NCBI GenBank assembly: GCA_964035545.1
Contig: OZ037765.1
Span: forward strand, 9,790,698 to 9,854,697
Direction of reading: 5' to 3'
Source of the DNA: Bugula neritina
Taxonomy: Eukaryota; Bryozoa; Gymnolaemata; Cheilostomatida; Bugulidae
DNA: 64,000 bases
Shown: positions 1 through 11,315 of the stretch, in pieces
Position numbering within the stretch: the stretch's first letter is position 1
Layout of the letters: each line of letters starts with the position of its first letter
The notes under the pieces: generated by a model
Seen by the model: the letters and a program-made list of their open reading frames with translations, nothing else
Told to the model about the DNA's origin: nothing
Database searches by the model: none
Translations under genes and position numbers: made by a program

Positions 1-752
1 GTGGAATTACCAACTGAGAACTGATTGCAGTAAGTCTGTCCCAAGTTGTGGGTGGCTGTCGAATAACTTGGACACTTATCTGTAAATGATTTTTGTATTT
101 TTAACCATTGAAGACTGTAGCCCTTCCTGGTATGCTAGCATGTAGTGCATGAGCTTGTAATCTCAATTTATATAGAATATTGTCTTATTTATCTTCAAAT
201 ATAGTATTTGTACACCTGTAACACTTGCAATGTTATCTCTCAACTTATATATTGTTGTTTACATTCCTAGCTTTTGTTGAACTGTGAGCGGTTAGCTACT
301 TATTTCACTGATATTTGAAATACTGCATTCAGCCTTTTCATACTTAGCACCCAAATGCATATTCATGAGTTACAATAATTAATCATCCATAGCTCGTAGC
401 TGAATGGTTAGTATTTGTCAGGGTCTATTTGCGAGAATCCTAGTTTGACGCTGTAATTCCTGATTCATTACCTTGTGACAGTTTCGCATTGGTTATTAGG
501 TGCTCGTGTTTCCGTACGTCACAAGGACAGTACAATTCATTACGAACTACGGATAGCATTCAGTAAACACACTTACATCTCAAGTGATAAGATAACGACT
601 ATTACTTGAACATGTGCAATACAGTGTTCTACTTATAGAATAAGTTTAGTTCTCTATTTAATAAAAGCTTCGGACTTGACTAGTGGAGTACTTTGCCAAT
701 TGATCGCTAATTCACCGTCGCTCGTCCTGCTAGTTGGTTTCCTCTTGCTAAG
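1..752. other. Non-coding 5' flank of the mucin gene
   Basis: No open frame of note on either strand. An AT-rich stretch near 655-668 (tatttaataaaagc) lies about 90 bases before the mucin start codon and could act as the TATA-like core promoter, but that is only a guess from position and composition. Confidence 0.3.
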
Positions 753-3700
753 ATGCTTGTAATCAACATGAACAGGATTTGCATCACTTTGTTAGCAGCA
801 TGCTGGCTCTCAGGTAAGCAGTGGTCAGGATTATCAGTGAAAGAGTTGTTGAATCATTTGTACTAATTATTTCACAGTGTGATTTAGGTTAGGGATTACT
901 ACCATTACATTACGGACGGATTGGTCTAGGTTATACATACTTGTCTATGTCAAAATGAAAAATAGTTATGCTAGCTATTAAAATAGTAACGGCCATGACA
1001 TGATTTCTAGCCAACAGTGAATGTTTTTCATTTGTTTCATTACCATCATTTTTGATCTAGTAAAACATATTTTATAAGAAATGTCTATCTTCTACTTTAG
1101 CTGTGGGCTTTGGATTGATAGTTTCAGTTTGTGATATGTAACACATGCAGTTTTATATACAACACAGGTATTGGGATATCTAGAGCACAATCTACAACTA
1201 TTCAACAGGAATCTGGTAGCACACCGACCACACTTTCCTTAAAAAATGGGACCGAGGGATCCACAACTGCTAAAGCAAATTTGACAGAAACAACAGATTT
1301 TTCATCTAGCCTCAAGAGCACAGCAGTCACCATAGGTATACAGAACACAACGGATCCCACACAGAACACACCAGGTACCGCATTAAACACAACAGACACC
1401 ACACAAATTCCAACAGGCACCACACAGAACACAACAGGTACCACATTAAACACAACAAACACCACGCAAATTCTAACGGGCATCACACAGAACACAACAG
1501 GTACCACACTAAACACAACAGACACCACACAAATTCCAACAAGCACCACACAGAACACGGCAGACACTGCCCAGAACATAACAGATACCACACAGATTCC
1601 AACAAGCACCACGCATAACACAACAGGCACTACACAGAGCACAACGGAAACCACTCAGAACACCACAAGCATCCCACAGATTCCAACAAGCACCCCACAG
1701 AACACAACAAGCACTTCACAAAATGCAATAAATACCACACAGAACATAACAAGTACCACACAGATTCCAACAAGCACCACGAAAAACTCAACTGGTACCA
1801 CACAGAACACCACAAGCACCACACAGATTCCTACAGGCACTACACAGAACACCACAGGCACTACACAGAACACAACAAGCACCACACAGAACACAACAGA
1901 CACCACACAAAACACAACAGATACTACACAGAACATAACAAGTACCATACAAAGTACAACAAGCACCACACAAAACACAACTGATGCCACCCAGAACATA
2001 CCAGATACCACACAGAACACAACCAGTACCCCACAAAACACAAACGCCACACAAATTCCAACAGGCACCATGCAGAGCACAACAGATACTACACAGAACG
2101 AAACATACACTACACTGAACACTACAGACACCACCCATGAGATAACGGAACCCACAGCTACTCAGAATGCAACCAAAAGCACAACCCCGTCTGTTACCAG
2201 CCAGATAACAGTTCAAACTGCGGCAAGTACTAAAGCTACTACTAATTCAACACCAGGAATCACTTCTAATACAAGAGCAAGCACAACAGCAACACCATCT
2301 CCCAAAACTACTAGTTCATCGACGTCTTCCACAACTTTGGATAACAAATCAGATGTTCCACCTAATGGTAGCCAAAATGGTATGTCCTATGCATGCAGTA
2401 TAACCTAACAAACTAGATTAGCCATGAGTCATTATTTCTATTCTTTTATCATAATGATATTTTTGTTGCATCATTTCTGCTCAAAATGGCTAATGCTGCT
2501 AGCAGTTGCTTGATTTGTTTTATTTGGCAGAAAAATCTTGTAGCAGCTTAATTCTAAATACTCACAGAGTCTCACAGTTACCATAAATATACTAATTATT
2601 TAAGAAATTCTAGTAAGCACTGTAACCTAACTATTTAATAGAATAAAAGAGCTTGTGTAGGTTACTTGAAATGTATTAGTATAGGCTCAGTACACTTACT
2701 TTGGAGAGATAAGCTTGACTGCTATTTATCTTGGTATGTTCACCACTTTACCTTATAGAATAGCTATACAGATATAAAATGGGGAGTTATTGTTAAAAAT
2801 TGAGTAATTTTGCCAGGTTGGTTTACTTGAAAATGACCACTTAGTTGTTCTGTTGTTAAAGCTGGCCATATATGGTTATTTTTTCAGTGAATTGGATTTT
2901 TATTTTTGCTATTAGTCAACTATCTTTAATAATATTTATCACAGTTGTGATCAAAGTTAGAGCTTCTATGATCATGAGTCCAATTCACCTGCATCTGTCT
3001 AAAAGTAATGAATTTACCTAAAACTGAATTTAAAAATATTCTTACTAGCCATTTGTATTTCAGATAAAGACAAGCAGAATTCCAAAGGTGTGGTCATTGG
3101 AACAGTCATTGGAGTGATACTGGCTGTCATAGTAGTTATAATAGGAGTGATTATTGTGGTACGGAGAACAGGGTAGGTTGATAAAGATGTATATTTTCAT
3201 TAAAACTTTTTAGATATGATCACTTAGAAGTTTGAGGTTACCAGTTGATGAATTTATAATGTGCAGTTTATTTTTATAATAGTTGAACCTATCAAACATT
3301 TACTAAAAGTACAGAACACTTTCCATGTTTGAACTACCAACTGATAAATATGATTTATAACGACACCATTAAGCCGCCAAGAAGGTTTTATAATTGATGC
3401 TTTTTTACTATAGTAGTCCAACTAATCAACTGCTAACAGTACAAAACCAATACTACACGCTTGAATTATTAAATAATAAGTAATAAACATGACATATCTA
3501 GGGGCCTGCTATATCTGCAAGTCATTTGTGAGGCACTTTTAAGCAAATTTAATTCATTAAAACTTTTTTGAATTCAACAGTGTCTTGTAAATTACCTTAT
3601 TTTCAGCAAGCATCAAGTAAATAAGATGACTAGAATTATCATTCAAAAATAAAGTACTGGTTTGAAATATACTTATATCTGTTGCAATATAGAAGAATCT

Positions 3701-4113
3701 GTTATGCTCAATTAGATTAAATCATAGGGGCAATTATGATGAAGTGAGGATATTGCTTTGTTATAAGGCTTAACAATTACAACTTTAGCCAAAATAAAAT
3801 TGTTTCCAATTGTATAACAATTTAGATATAATTATTTTTGAATGAGTTTTTAATTTGGTTCCTCTACACAACTACAATTACTTAATTGGTTTTGATAATT
3901 ATCAACACGAGATATTTGAGACATAATCAGACAAAATGTTGCTATTACTTTAGGATCATGAAAAGAAGACAAGGCTATGGGATGTTTGAAAATTTGGGTA
4001 CAGATGACAGTGATGGTGATTGGACTTTCAACAACCCATCCTATGGAGAAAATAGTAACTCCTCCCTTTTCAGATCTAACAAAGATGGCTATAAGCATTC
4101 CAAGTCATACTAA
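753..4113 (+). CDS. Thr-rich type I transmembrane mucin-like protein, 4 exons, 513 aa
   Basis: Exons 753-813, 1168-2379, 3064-3172 and 3954-4113; each junction is GT-AG and the phases (1, 1, 2) fit exactly, giving 1,542 nt. Residues 1 to about 26 form a signal peptide (MLVINMNRICITLLAACWLS, then GIGISRA). Residues about 27-425 are a degenerate 7-residue repeat of the type TTQNTTG/S/D, with TTQIPT variants: nearly all Thr, Asn, Gln and Ser, with roughly 25-30 N-x-S/T sequons, so likely heavily N- and O-glycosylated. Residues 434-457 are one membrane helix rich in Val/Ile with a GxxxG pair (Gly437, Gly441), followed by RRTGIMKRR as stop-transfer. The 56-residue cytoplasmic tail holds FNNPSY at 486-491, the FxNPxY pattern known from endocytic receptors, and ends in KSY. 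No EGF or SEA domain is visible, so it is a mucin by composition only. It converges on carbonic anhydrase A. Confidence 0.82.
1320..2160 (+). repeat. In-frame minisatellite encoding the Thr-rich repeats
   Basis: About 840 bases of degenerate 21-base units (7 codons, ACC ACA CAG AAC ACA ACA plus a variable codon), with an ATT CCA ACA variant appearing roughly every 60-100 bases. The whole array stays in frame in mucin exon 2. Copy number is probably polymorphic. Confidence 0.75.
2380..3953 (+). other. Introns 2 and 3 of the mucin gene (non-coding)
   Basis: Intron 2 (2380-3063) and intron 3 (3173-3953) flank the transmembrane exon and hold no recognisable element. From about 3,410 onward intron 3 resembles the sequence from about 12,025 onward, so the left edge of the tandem duplication falls inside intron 3, just after the transmembrane exon. 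Confidence 0.6.
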
Positions 4114-4116
4114 TAT

Positions 4117-4122
4117 TTTATT
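4117..4122 (-). terminator. Poly(A) signal of carbonic anhydrase A
   Basis: AATAAA on the minus strand, about 200 bases past the CA-A stop (4323) and three bases beyond the stop codon of the mucin on the other strand. Cleavage 10-30 bases further would fall inside the mucin's last coding exon. Confidence 0.5.
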
Positions 4123-4220
4123 ATAACTGAGTTTTATCATTTTTATGATATATGTATTGTATTATAATGTATTAAACAGAGAATGTCTTTGTATATGTGT
4201 TATATATGTATGGGAAAAAT

Positions 4221-4226
4221 AATAAA
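4221..4226 (+). terminator. Poly(A) signal of the mucin gene
   Basis: AATAAA 107 bases past the mucin stop codon. It lies within the predicted 3' UTR of the convergent carbonic anhydrase A transcript. Confidence 0.5.
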
Positions 4227-4322
4227 TTATGATGAGCATAATTGAACAGCTTATAACTTTTGTGCACAACAAAATACGGTTGAGTTGAAAGGAGTTTGTT
4301 CACTAGATATTATATAATTAAA

Positions 4323-6494
4323 TTAGAAAAATCTTGTGATGAGCAGAGAAATGAAAGTGAGGAAATTGAAGATTTGGAATGTTTCTGCGCTATTAATATA
4401 GCCTTTGGGGCTGTAATTGGTATCATACAAAGTCAGGGTTCTGTTTCCAAGAAGTTGAACTTTTCTGAAATAGTCTACTCCATAGCTGTGATCATCTTGA
4501 GTTCTTATTATTTCCATCTAAAGTTACAGAGTCTTTTGCTTAACACAATTAAAGCTACTCAACTAGAAGAAATTTTGAGAGAATAAATACAGTATATTTG
4601 TAAGTATGGATGTTTGGTAGTCATAGTTGTTTACCTGCTCAGCAGAAATGCCTATGGGTTCAGTGAAAACAGTCCATAATACAATTTCTTGACACCCGGG
4701 AGTTGTCAGTCCACCAAAGTACCGATAATAACTGCTTTTTATAGCTGATGATACAAAATCCGTAACTTTAACTTTCACTCCAGATTCTATATGATAAGGT
4801 AGTAAATACACATGCTGGATTTCTATGCAATACGCAAAAGAACTGCTGAAAGCGTGATACATGCATAGCTATACTAACTTGATTATATTATATTGCAGAG
4901 GGAAATGCACATGACAATTTAATGGCATAGCAGCTAAAAATAACAGTTTATAAAAATATTGAAAATTCAGGTATGTTTGATATACTTTTCAGTGTTAATC
5001 TACTGTTCAAAAAGTGTGCACCAATTTTTTTCAACATGGACCTACCCCTATTGTGAGTCTTTTTTCTTACAGCTTTTACCGCTTCAATTAGGTCATCCAA
5101 ATCAGGGTTGTCTTCTTCCTGAATCTAAAACAAATAAATTGACCAAAAGTAAAATAACATTCCTAAGCAAGAAATAATGAATGATTTTGATATTATGTTC
5201 CTACAAATTTACCGATATTTGTCTGTAAAAGTTGTTGTATTATACTACAGTATGAAATCTGAATTTCGTATAATTGTTCATTAGAGATTTTGACAATCAA
5301 GTTGAAAGCATTATCATATATTATACACATATGAACTATGCAAAACCTAAACACTCCTTGTGTTACTGATTCGCTCTTGGTTAATTTACATTATTTTCTA
5401 AGTAATATAAATATAAAAACAAATTCATGTTATAATTGACGAATTTATCTACAAACCTCAAAGAAAAATCCAAAAGCTGCAAATGCATCTTGCTTAGATG
5501 AAGAAAGGGCCTCCTTAACTGTGTTGAATTCAGAATTTTTCTGCACAAAATGAAGCTGTAAGTATAATAACAAAAAATTTGCAAATACAAAAATTGGAAT
5601 TATTTCTATCATTGATAAATTTTAAAGTGCAGTGCGATATTTAGGGATGTTCCCACCTCCATGGGATAGGGTTTTCCATCAATAAGATGCTCACTGCCTT
5701 TTCTGTTGTTGGATCCCCAGTGCAGGTGGAATTGCACCACCTCATATTTTGACCCTAATGCCCCTCCTTCAGTTGTCATAGTTCCATCATTTTCTAGACT
5801 AAACTTTACTAAGTAATAAAACGTATAAAATAGTATTACATATAGCAATATATTACATAATAAATTAATGCATTATATTATTATATTGTTTAGACCAATA
5901 CTCCAATAGGTAATTTATGATAATTTTTCTTTGCATCTTCCACAGAAACATTTGGTTTAAGGTGAGACAACTCCAATTTAATGTGATATAATTTACTTAC
6001 CTGTGTAGTGATTGTTGAGTACTGTCCAGTTGTTGGCTTTGTCCCAGTTAGTCAAGTCCCATTTCACTGCCTCCTTACCATGCAGTTCACTTTTTTTTGT
6101 CGGCAAATCAATTGGTGAATTTTTCTTTCCTCCGCAGCTTTTGTAATGTATATGCCATGAGTCCGGTCCTACTTAATGACTTCAAATGGTAGCACAAAAT
6201 AATGTTGTAGTGCTTTGCATTATAATGATTAAGCCAAAAGTAGAAGATGTTATAATTTAAACATGTGTATGCACTATAAAGAATATGAATGTTATAATGT
6301 TGTGAATACTTCGTATAAAATTCTCCAACATAAAAACTATTTTGTATAATATATTAAATTCATAATTATACTAACCTTTACTTTCGTCACCAATCACATA
6401 GTTCCAAGCTAAAAGAGAATTAAAACATATTACTGGACTAAAATATAACTTTAAATTAAGATCAAGTTCTTTTAATTTTTTCGAATCAGTAAAG

Positions 6495-6559
<65 letters not shown>

Positions 6560-8590
6560 GCTATTAATATTTCAGGACAAAAAAAACAATCCTAAATACA
6601 ACATGCTACACATGCTTCATGTTTTATAATTTTTATATTTTTTCAATAGTGATGAAGCAAATTACTAAGCTAAAAGCTACTATGTTTTGTGAATGTTTAA
6701 TTAAATAATTACTAATTAAGCTAAATAGCTTAAGGCTGCAGTAATATATATGTGTGCATGTGCATGTGTACGTGCGTGTGTGTGTGTGTGTTGGTTGAAT
6801 ACGATTCGTTTAAACAAGTTAGTATGAAATATAAGTATCTTTTTATAACTAGAAACTTCAATACTACAAAGTAATAGGTTGCACAAGCTTACTTCAATTT
6901 TTGATGCTTGTTTTTAAATTTAACTAAAATTCATACTTATAGTGTGCAACCTAATACAAATACAGCTGGCAACAACTCTTATATGTCAACACACAGGTCG
7001 AACTTTGATAACTATGATGGCACTCATTTCTCTAAAAAAATGCTCAGGTTGTAGAATGCAATTTTTGAACTGTAAGGAATTTAACCACCATATGAAGCAG
7101 TATGTAAGTAAAAAAGAGTAACAATGTAAACATAATTTCTGAGCAACCTGAAACAAGTTATCACAGAAAATCTAAATCACTTATGTGTACTCAAGTCGTT
7201 AAAAATGGGCAAGAGACTCCTGACAAAAACAGTTGAAAATGGAATACCAAAATTAGTTGCATCTTGCAACATTTTTAGTCATCATGACAACAATATCATT
7301 GGAGAACCAATCTTGAACAAGAGCAATTGCCAAACCTCCAGCTCTACAATGGCACCTAAATAAAACCATTGAAGATCTCTTGGCAGACAAACATTATAAA
7401 TGTTATGGTTTATCTAGATTATAGACAGCATGAGTTTGCTTTCTCTTAAGGTATACCTGAAGCTAGGTCTCATATCAGTCAACAAAGAATGTTTAAATTA
7501 CATCATACACCCATTGAGTCACCAAAGTATCAATTAACTACCTGAAGAGCACAAAGGTGTATTAGAAGGTGTTGTTTGCCTACCAGGGAAACATCATATC
7601 AAAGTAAAACCCACCATTATCCCCGACCAGTGTTATAACCGGAAAGTAGCCCTATCTATAGGAGAAGATCTCAAGTTCAAAACATTAACTGGAAATCAGA
7701 TTATAATCAAAGGGGGTTATCATCGACGAACAACACCTTGGCTAAAAGAAAGCCTAACAGCAAACTGAAAGTTTGCATCGACTCTGCAAACCAATCACAA
7801 GGAATTACTTTCTTAGGCCAACCATAGGAGATGTCTTACCGGAACTAAGTGGAGCTAAAGTATTTTTCCTATGGGGTGCAAAAAATGGGTTTCGACATGT
7901 TTAAATAAAGTAACAATCAAAGAAACTGAATGAAAGCTGCCCACTACCGCTAATAAACTAAGAACCATGACGAAATCCCCAGATACAGACATTACCAGTT
8001 GACAGCCGTTGAATAATATTACTAAGTTAGTAAGGGAAAACTTTCAGATCAATGCAAGTCCTTTTTGGTGGATTAGATTTGACTTGGCTAATTCACTTGT
8101 CTTACAGTCATTAAATAAAATTAAGTTCTATGGAAGGGGCCAATCAGCTAGCTAGTAATTTTGTTTTTTTGACTCTCCAGGATAACTAAATAAAATTAGA
8201 TGCTGGTGTTTGCATTTCATGCAACCAATCAAGTGTAACTGTTTCAACAGTGTGCTTTTTATGGCATTTGTATTAGTAATCCTTAAGTTAATGTCTTCTT
8301 GGCCCAATATAAGGTTTGTTATATTCTACTCTTCTTGTTTTTTATTTGTTCTAACAATCATTATTTTACTTTATGTATTCACATGTCTTTTTGTTATCAT
8401 TTAATACATTATCTGGCTTAGAGAGCGAGATGAAATTTAAATTACATTAAAGAGTTATCCTATCAACTAATTCTGTGTATTTACTCACCAAAACTCACAA
8501 ACATAGAAACTCACCATGAGAGTCATCGTCGGCAATGCACAGGGTAGTGGTTAATGTTACTAGAATAAATAGGAGAAAGTTCTGTTGCAT
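4323..8590 (-). CDS. Alpha-carbonic anhydrase A (CA-A), secreted, probably GPI-anchored, 8 exons, 317 aa
   Basis: Interconverts CO2 and bicarbonate outside the cell. Exons in transcript order: 8515-8590, 6376-6408, 6001-6168, 5657-5808, 5457-5555, 5046-5124, 4635-4786, 4323-4517; all phases fit, 954 nt. Signal peptide [20 protein letters not shown]. Zinc ligands His120 and His122 (QFHLHWG) and His145 (LHF) have the spacing of human CA2 His94/96/119; Glu132 (GSEH) and Thr230 (GLTTPG) match the Glu106-Thr199 gate; a His in HYT lies where the proton shuttle His64 would be. Cys48 (CGGKKNSPI) and Cys234 (PGC) can form the disulfide of extracellular alpha-CAs. The C-terminus ends in a hydrophobic [18 protein letters not shown] after NSAET, the form of a GPI signal. 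NRT near the end is a sequon. Unusually, Gln148 (LHFVQ) replaces the His that follows the third ligand in CA-B and CA-C. Confidence 0.88.
6500..6556. repeat. (AT)n microsatellite
   Basis: About 28 uninterrupted AT units inside intron 1 of CA-A. Confidence 0.9.
7540..7914 (+). mobile_element. Decayed Ty3/gypsy pol fragment (start of reverse transcriptase)
   Basis: Conceptual translation in shifting frames matches the well-known protease-RT junction and first RT blocks of Ty3/gypsy elements: [20 protein letters not shown], then PTIIPD and KVAL, then [11 protein letters not shown], then [18 protein letters not shown] followed by GAKNGFRHV (about 7820-7902), which ends in a stop. Several frameshifts and stops show it is long dead. 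No LTRs were seen. It lies antisense within intron 1 of CA-A and has no counterpart that I could find in the larger intron 1 of CA-B. Confidence 0.75.
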
Positions 8591-8664
8591 TGTTTAGGAC
8601 CAATGGTAACAGGCGGATGACTGCCTTAGTACGCTTTCTCTCCTAGACTAAATATCACCAACTA

Positions 8665-8812
8665 CAAATTGTAGGTTGAAATATATTGCAGGGTGGGCTG
8701 TCCCTTCCTGACCCCCAGGGTCGGTATAAAACGAGACACAGACCTGCCCAGCACATCTGATTTTACCACAGATCTGCCATATCATCTCTTGTAAATTCTG
8801 CCCACAACTGAG
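8665..8812 (-). promoter_or_regulatory. Conserved promoter block of CA-A
   Basis: Immediately upstream of the CA-A start this block is strongly similar to 18935-19080 upstream of CA-B, far more so than the sequences further out. Shared minus-strand items are an ATATATT box about 90-100 bases before the ATG (8681-8690), GACAGCCCAC, a near-palindromic GACCCTGGGGGTC, GTGCTGGGCAGGTCTGT and the palindrome CAGATCTG. A second TATA-like TTTTATA lies near 8720. Which box is used is not decidable here. Confidence 0.5.
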
Positions 8813-11102
8813 ATAAACTTCAATATTAATTTTCTTTTTTTTAAATTTTGCTTACTGCTTGCTTGTCTGTTATAATAAATGCAATAATTCCGATAATATT
8901 TAGCATTTTTAAACTTATTTTTATAATACTTGAAATGCTGCCAATAAGCTATAGGTGATGAGCTATTTCATTTAGTGTTTTTAAAGTTAAAGCAGTATAA
9001 AGTAGAAATAACAACTATAGTAGCTTATTATATTAATGCTCATTTGTTAAAAATAATTTAAAGTAAACTTTACATTTTTACTAACAAACCATGCATAAAT
9101 ATGTAAACCTGCAAAAATGAAACAAGAAACTTTTCATTTTCAAAGCTATTCCAGTTATAAATGATGGTAATGGCCACAATACCTTGTTTTTACTTATGAC
9201 ATTTTATGGGGCTTCAGTACTGTCTTTATTTCAAACCTGTCACTATTTAATCAATAATTTTACATGCACTTTTGAACGAAATGTGATATTACAGTAGGGT
9301 TACAATTGAATTTATTGGCCCCAAGAAAACATGGTGGAATACCTCTTAGGTTAGACCACTGCATGTAAGTCCAACAACTGATGAAAAATATTTTTTCATG
9401 ATTTTAAATAGTGTAAGCAAATATATTTTATGTTAGTCCATGATAGCATTAGTAAAAGCAGTTTTACTATTGTGAATTATGAATATTAATTTGACTTTGT
9501 GCAGTTTCAAAAATTATAATTGCAATAAACTCTTTGCTTGCCAATAAAAATATACTAAGTTTTTGCTTCAGAAATTTTAGTTGACTGAAAATCAAAAAAA
9601 AACTTATTTTATAGTTTATTCCTTCAATTATTTATAAAAAAAGTTGTAAACGAAAAGGCATTTTAAACTGAAATTCAAATTACTGTATATTCTCAAGTTT
9701 TGTCTCAGAATTAAAGAAGAAACATAGTCATGAATTAATTGCATGTCCAAGAAATCTTTCAGAGCAAAAAGACATTTTTTCTTCATATTGTTTCTATGCT
9801 CAAATAGTTACTAAATTTAACAAACCAATACTTGTAATGCTTAGCTGTGATTTTACACATTCATATTCTCATAACATTAACCTAGAAATTGCACTATTAG
9901 AAATTTAATAGAATTCACAAGACTAAAGATATTGCAACCATATTCACTAGTATAATAAAAGTGATGTTTATACTAGCGATAAATATTTTCATTTTTTATG
10001 TTGATTCTAATTAGCAGTGTAATGTAACATGGTGAGAAGTTCATTTAGTATTGAAGCATATTATATAACAGTAGAGACTTTCACAAGCTGCGACCTAACA
10101 AATATGATAGCATAAATGCTTGAAGCATGCTAATCTAATAGCTCTAAAAACAACAGTCAACCTAATATTATGCATTTCCCTATTTGACCATTCAAAGTAC
10201 AGCAATTAGAACCTGCAGATAGTAGATTGCTGATCATTATCTGTCACCATAGGCTCTCTAAACTATATATATATAATAATGCTAATATGCAGTTGTCGTG
10301 GCTCAAGTATTTTCTAGAAGATAAGAACTTTCTGGTACATGTTGAGCTGACAAATAAAGTATAATTTTCAGAAAGTGCAGCAGTACATTACTGAAATGTT
10401 TTAAATAAAGGCAGTTACTTACACATTAAGTTTAGCAACTTAGTAATTGACGATTTTCTCTTTTAGATTAGTATATGAATATTTAGGGTAAATATATCAC
10501 ATTTTGAATAATAATGTTACATGACATTTAGTAAAAGGCATGATTTATGCTCAGATATTCAAAGAGTAAGGGTTTGTATCGTCGTTCTTTATTAAAAAAA
10601 GTTGACACAAACTTTGAAAAATACACTCGCTTTTTTGAAGCAGTTCTTATTTTCACAATGTATTTTAAAGCTTAAAACTACATGGAATTACATATTTCTA
10701 CGTTTTCTATATAATGTCTACTAAGTAAGGGCTTCTTAAATAATATATTATATAAGCTATAATGTAGTAAAAGACATCTCAGAAAAGTAAGATGTATAAC
10801 CAAATGCTAAATTAATCAATCAATTATAGTTTATATAATTAACCAAATAGCATTTTAAATGTCTTTTCTTTAAGCTGGAGAGAAGGAGGAACCAAATCAG
10901 CCTATTTGTGACACTTTTCTTTACACATGCTGCAGATTGCCAAAAATAAAATATTTTAAGCCTGGAGATTTCGAACTAAATATAGACACCACCTGATCGA
11001 AAAACTGCAAATAACTTTTATGCAGTTACAATAATATGTTACTTAATTTCACTGCATATTCTTATTGCCGGTTTTCAATAACTTTTAATTGTTGGAATTA
11101 AG
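8813..11102. other. Intergenic part of the tandem duplication, copy 1
   Basis: No coding potential. Several blocks align in order with 19,100-21,110, for example gagaagttcatttagtattg (10,031) with gagaagttcatttaatattg (20,008), and the stretch near 10,890-10,980 with that near 20,870-20,960. This marks the right part of the duplicated unit. Confidence 0.6.
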
Positions 11103-11315
11103 AAGCGGTGGTCTAGGGGTTAGAGCAGTTGTTTAGTAAACATGAAGTCATGGGTTCCAGCCTGGACAAAGGCCATTGGTGACATTAGGAAGAGCATCCA
11201 GTCATAATTGCTCCTGTGCCTCATTTAAATAAGTCTTTAGCGCGCTTTAACAAAAAACCTTTATACCAGGGGCTGCTCACAGGAATAGCGACTATAAACT
11301 TGCGTGAGTTTTTTT
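11103..11315 (+). mobile_element. tRNA-derived SINE, copy 1
   Basis: The head resembles a tRNA gene (GCGGTGGTCTAGGGGTTAGA, an A-box-like start, and a GGGTTCCAGCC B-box-like segment). The body runs AAAGGCCATTGGTGACATTA, then GGAAGAGCATCCAGTCATAA, and ends CAGGAATAGCGACTATAAAC with a T-run. Two further copies with the same order of blocks occur at 50917-51089 (reverse) and 60275-60457. It sits exactly between the two duplicated blocks. Confidence 0.75.

Larger units (their letters stand above)
6409..8514 (-). other. Intron 1 of CA-A
   Basis: A 2.1-kb intron between the signal-peptide exon and the 33-base exon 2. It contains an (AT)n microsatellite (6500-6556) and, on the opposite strand, a decayed Ty3/gypsy fragment (about 7540-7914). 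Nothing else is recognisable. Confidence 0.7.

Noticed and set aside
385-460. Possible tRNA-like segment upstream of the mucin
   Set aside because: A- and B-box likeness is weak and the stems do not pair.
1202-2216. Minus-strand Val/Cys-rich open frames under the mucin repeats
   Set aside because: They mirror the Thr/Asn codons of the real exon and lack splice or start support.
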